Assembly (NCBI GenBank): GCA_052161605.1
Contig: CP197409.1
DNA length: 64,000 nt
Source: JBKCUI01 sp052161605
GTDB taxonomy: Bacteria; Planctomycetota; Planctomycetia; Pirellulales; Pirellulaceae
Strand: one strand, 5' to 3'
Of the stretch, positions 61,647 to 64,000 are shown in pieces. Each line of letters opens with the position of its first letter. The first letter of the stretch is position 1. A model generated the notes under the pieces. It did not search any database. It saw only the letters and a program-made list of their open reading frames with translations, and was not told the origin of the DNA. The position numbers were made by a program, and so were the translations under genes.

Positions 61647-62462
61647 TTATGATGCACTAGGATTTACGCGTTCGGAGTCAGTGAAAAGGGTGAAAGCACT
61701 AGGCTTGAACTCTAACGTCAACCCAGAGTTCGCAAGTGCGGATAACCCGATGAGAGGTAGACGTGGATAGATGCGAGCAGGCACACTGCGTTCCTTTCGA
61801 TAATTTTGCAAAGCAAATTCGTCAATTTCAAAATCTTGAGGGACATTTACGCTTGGATCGAACGTCGGGATACTTCTACCATATCTGCGGATAAGCCAAG
61901 CTCGCAAACCTAAGTTCGGCGTCTGGCGACTGGGAACAACAACATCTCCAATAGCAATTCCAAGCGGCAATAAAAGTCTGTGAGCGCTACTGTGCGGTGA
62001 ATCCTGGGACTTATGAATCCACAAAGAGACTAAACCGAAGAAAAAGACGGGTTGACCATGAACAAAGATCGCCTGTTCCCGAACCTGCTTTAAGGTTTTC
62101 GGGGCGATATGAAACCATCTCTTGAAATGCCAGAAATTAGCTAAACAATCTAAAGTACAACCGGAGTCTAGAACTGCGGGCACACGCGGGGCAGATTCAG
62201 GGCAAGCGCGGGGCGTTCCTAATACGAGCGAGATCCAGACAATTGGTTGAAAGGGATAAACATGCGTGGAATGTAGTTCATTTTCAGCGGAACGAAAGAC
62301 GGCTTGACTCCGCCTAGACTTGAGTTGACCTTGTGCTATAATTTTCATAAGTGATTGATACTTATACGGCTTCGAGGGGCGGGGGGGCTTCTGCAGGAAG
62401 GTCGGGAGGATTGCTTGTCCATCCTTATGCCGAAAACTGATGCCTAACCTGGCAGCGAGCAT
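61647..62462 (-). CDS. Retropepsin-like aspartyl protease-fold protein
   Basis: The 271-aa frame has a retropepsin-like core from about residue 75: ISLVLGTPRACPESAPRVPAV then LDSGCTLDCL, matching the D-[TS]-G active-site loop, and the flap/exit pattern ends LPLIGLSALANSGLTLEF. Similar proteins in planctomycetes are annotated as aspartyl-protease family. The first 38 residues are doubtful; an ATG at 62348 (MKIIAQGQ) would give 233 aa. It lies 28 bp upstream of the integrase start on the same strand. Whether it cuts proteins is unknown. Confidence 0.6.
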   Translation of the reverse strand: MLAARLGISFRHKDGQAILPTFLQKPPRPSKPYKYQSLMKIIAQGQLKSRRSQAVFRSAENELHSTHVYPFQPIVWISLVLGTPRACPESAPRVPAVLDSGCTLDCLANFWHFKRWFHIAPKTLKQVREQAIFVHGQPVFFFGLVSLWIHKSQDSPHSSAHRLLLPLGIAIGDVVVPSRQTPNLGLRAWLIRRYGRSIPTFDPSVNVPQDFEIDEFALQNYRKERSVPARIYPRLPLIGLSALANSGLTLEFKPSAFTLFTDSERVNPSAS

Positions 62463-62560
62463 TTGGTAAACGCAAGCATGGTTTTATTGTTTTTATTCAC
62501 CTAGGCAAGGTCAACCCGTGAACTATGTTCGACGTAATCTCTGTAGTCGCTTAGAGTCAC

Positions 62561-63052
62561 TTGAAACGTGACTCAGCCGAGGTTTGCTTTGACTTTAGAG
62601 CAAAGGTCGTGTATATGAATGAAAAAGAAGTTAAGGAAAACAGCCCTTGCCCTCCACCTTCTGAATTGCCTTCCCCACCTGAGAACTTACATGGTGGTGG
62701 GTGGCGTTCTGACCTTGAAAGGCAGGAGCACGATAATTCGAAGGGAGTCACTCAGATGCTAAGTTCCAAGAATGACTTTACGGAATTCGTTCTTCCTGCT
62801 GCGGTTATCGATGGAGTCGAATTTCCCGAAGTCTCACGCATCCTTTACGACGATATGATTCTAGCCGAAAGACAGCTTAATGGGTTGGTAAACAGTGGAG
62901 TTTGTGGGCCACACGGCAAGCCGTTGATTTGCGTTTTGCCCGATGGTAGTCATTCTTTTTTCGCTACGATGGAAGAAGCAGAGGATTGGGCCGCATCTAA
63001 GGGAGAGGCGGGCATTCACTATGTTACGGACTTGTTGCCCACACAAGAATGA
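62561..63052 (+). CDS. Hypothetical protein with Pro-rich lead
   Basis: The 163-aa protein starts at 62561 or 62615 (MNEKEVKENS). A Pro/Glu/Gly-rich lead (CPPPSELPSPPENLHGGG) is followed by a compact alpha/beta domain (FTEFVLPAAVIDGVEFPEVS, ICVLPDGSHSFFATMEEAEDW). The second half resembles small DNA- or nucleotide-binding domains without a firm match. It converges on the radC-like gene. No neighbour indicates a role. Confidence 0.55.
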   Translation: MKRDSAEVCFDFRAKVVYMNEKEVKENSPCPPPSELPSPPENLHGGGWRSDLERQEHDNSKGVTQMLSSKNDFTEFVLPAAVIDGVEFPEVSRILYDDMILAERQLNGLVNSGVCGPHGKPLICVLPDGSHSFFATMEEAEDWAASKGEAGIHYVTDLLPTQE

Positions 63053-63218
63053 TTCAATTGATCGGATCGCCAACAGTCACAGCGAGCCTAAAGGCATCTA
63101 CTGGCTTGATACCGATGGAGCCTGCTATTGGCGATCTTACACTGGGTATAATTCACGATTTACATCGCAGAGCTGCGTTGGATCCTACTCCGTGCTAGTA
63201 GAGGCTAGTAGTACGGGC

Positions 63219-63704
63219 TCAGTCCCCTTTAAAGACTTCCTCGCGCTCGGATCTCAACGATACAAAATCACGATTCGTAACAATCACATGGTCCAAGAGC
63301 AGGATCCCCATGAGTCGAGCGGACTGAAAGACCTTACTCGTGAGCGATACGTCTTCTTTGCTTGCGATTAGGGACTCGGAAGGGTGATTGTGTGCCAGCA
63401 CCAACGAAACAGCTCCTACCAGAAGGGCTCGTTGCAGAATCTCTCGCGGAACAGCTACGGTCATGTTTGCGGTACCGGTAGAGATCAGCGAATACGCAAT
63501 CAAACTGTGATTGCCGTCTAGGAACAACCCAACCATATGTTCTCGGCTATTGTCCGGGACAACGCTCCGGAAGAATTCTGCAATGTCCTCTGGCATTCTA
63601 ACCTTGAGTCTTGAATGGGACAGCGTCTTGTACTGTACAAGCACCTCACGAACAAGCTGAAGGTCAATTGGCAAATTGGGTGTGTGTTTTGTTGGTTTTG
63701 TCAT
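63219..63704 (-). CDS. RadC-family protein (JAB-type), divergent copy
   Basis: From the ATG at 63704 (MTKPTKHTPN) the product is 161 aa with an AGGAGG-like site upstream. The metal site is AHNHPSE...SKEDVSL, where the usual Gly after the HNHPS is Glu. It is only distantly related to the 44 and 50 kb copies, so it came separately. Like them it lacks the N-terminal HhH region of housekeeping RadC. Three RadC-type genes within 20 kb is unusual and marks repeated acquisition of islands. Confidence 0.85.
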   Translation of the reverse strand: MTKPTKHTPNLPIDLQLVREVLVQYKTLSHSRLKVRMPEDIAEFFRSVVPDNSREHMVGLFLDGNHSLIAYSLISTGTANMTVAVPREILQRALLVGAVSLVLAHNHPSESLIASKEDVSLTSKVFQSARLMGILLLDHVIVTNRDFVSLRSEREEVFKGD

Positions 63705-63899
63705 AGTCCTCCTGTGATACAGACCTCGATGCCGAAGTCTTGGACCTTCTAAAATCACGGCAAGGCAAGGTGGAGCCTTTGCGAGTGAGCGAGCAAAGCC
63801 GCAAGAAAGCCGACGGAAGGAGGGTTTCGGACCTTGTTGACGTGATACGCTAACTAAGACTGAGGGAGAGAGAGCTCAATATGATGGATAGAGGTTTCC

Positions 63900-64000
63900 A
63901 TGGCGTGCAAACGAAACCTCTATATTGATGCCAATCGCTTGGATTGGGCCGTCACAGGGAAAGAAGTCCCTAACTCCATCCTCTACTCTGTCGAGCACAG
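63900..64000 (+). CDS. Possible N-terminal part of a protein (partial)
   Basis: An ATG at 63900 with AGAGG 8 bp upstream opens a frame to the right edge (MACKRNLYIDANRL, then DWAVTGKEVP). Thirty-three residues are too few to name a family. The sequence has normal protein composition and the rest lies outside the window. Confidence 0.35.
   Translation, partial: MACKRNLYIDANRLDWAVTGKEVPNSILYSVEH

Noticed and set aside
2831..63999. Right attachment site of the tRNA-Pro element
   Set aside because: I looked for a second copy of the tRNA 3' end (GGTTCGAATCC, CACCCCGA) and found none, so no right boundary is claimed.
1..64000. CRISPR array or rRNA genes
   Set aside because: No regularly spaced repeats with unique spacers and no rRNA-like sequence were seen; the only regular repeats are the rep iterons.

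Overview
The window looks like chromosomal DNA of a planctomycete (Pirellulales/Rhodopirellula type) carrying a large accessory island. Supporting clues are a secreted protein with an SHD1-like domain (45.2 kb), a PEP-CTERM-anchored protease (53.0 kb), sigma factors paired with Ser/Thr kinases, a CHASE2 protein, an Flp-type pilin peptide, and integrases of a type I associate with planctomycetes. This is a reading of family content, not a database result.

Left end (1-2.8 kb): ordinary chromosome with the end of a membrane protein, an AsmA-like protein, methionine aminopeptidase and tRNA-Pro(TGG). From 2.7 to about 25.7 kb lies an integrated plasmid-like mobilizable element. It starts in the 3' end of tRNA-Pro with a tyrosine integrase and excisionase. 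Next come a conjugation module (coupling protein, small membrane protein, MobF relaxase, RHH accessory protein and an oriT-like block) and small plasmid genes. Two divergent regulatory operons follow, each with a sigma-like factor: one with a vWA protein and a possible tubulin-like partner, one with an atypical kinase. ParA with a CopG-like partner, a repeat-rich partition-like region, six iterons and a RepA-type initiator complete the plasmid backbone. No type IV secretion genes are visible, so it is mobilizable rather than self-transmissible as far as the window shows. Behind rep is about 1.1 kb of very hairpin-rich sequence followed by an unrecognised 247-aa gene. This is the best candidate for an undescribed RNA/protein unit.

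A defence island runs from 25.9 to 44.0 kb. On the minus strand is a CBASS operon (patatin effector, CD-NTase, E2-like protein) whose effector has an apparent frameshift. Divergent from it is an XRE/ImmA-type regulator-peptidase pair that heads a ten-gene plus-strand operon: SNF2-like helicase, DUF4391 protein, type III Mod, DUF1016 nuclease, truncated RhuM, type III Res, SIR2 protein and HerA ATPase (SIR2-HerA, Nezha type). Repeated GCGAAT sites in the shared 143-bp promoter region suggest that one regulator controls both arms.

From 44 to 64 kb the content is mixed: three RadC-family genes (one broken by a stop codon), a TM0106-type RecB-like nuclease/helicase, small HTH and RHH regulators, a PEP-CTERM protease, a CHASE2 protein, a Ser/Thr kinase, a site-2 protease, a second integrase plus a remnant of a related one, and several unknown genes. 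A 13-bp palindrome, GTGACAWTGTCAC, occurs four times in the intergenic DNA here. The right end of the tRNA-Pro element was not found, so where chromosome resumes is unknown.
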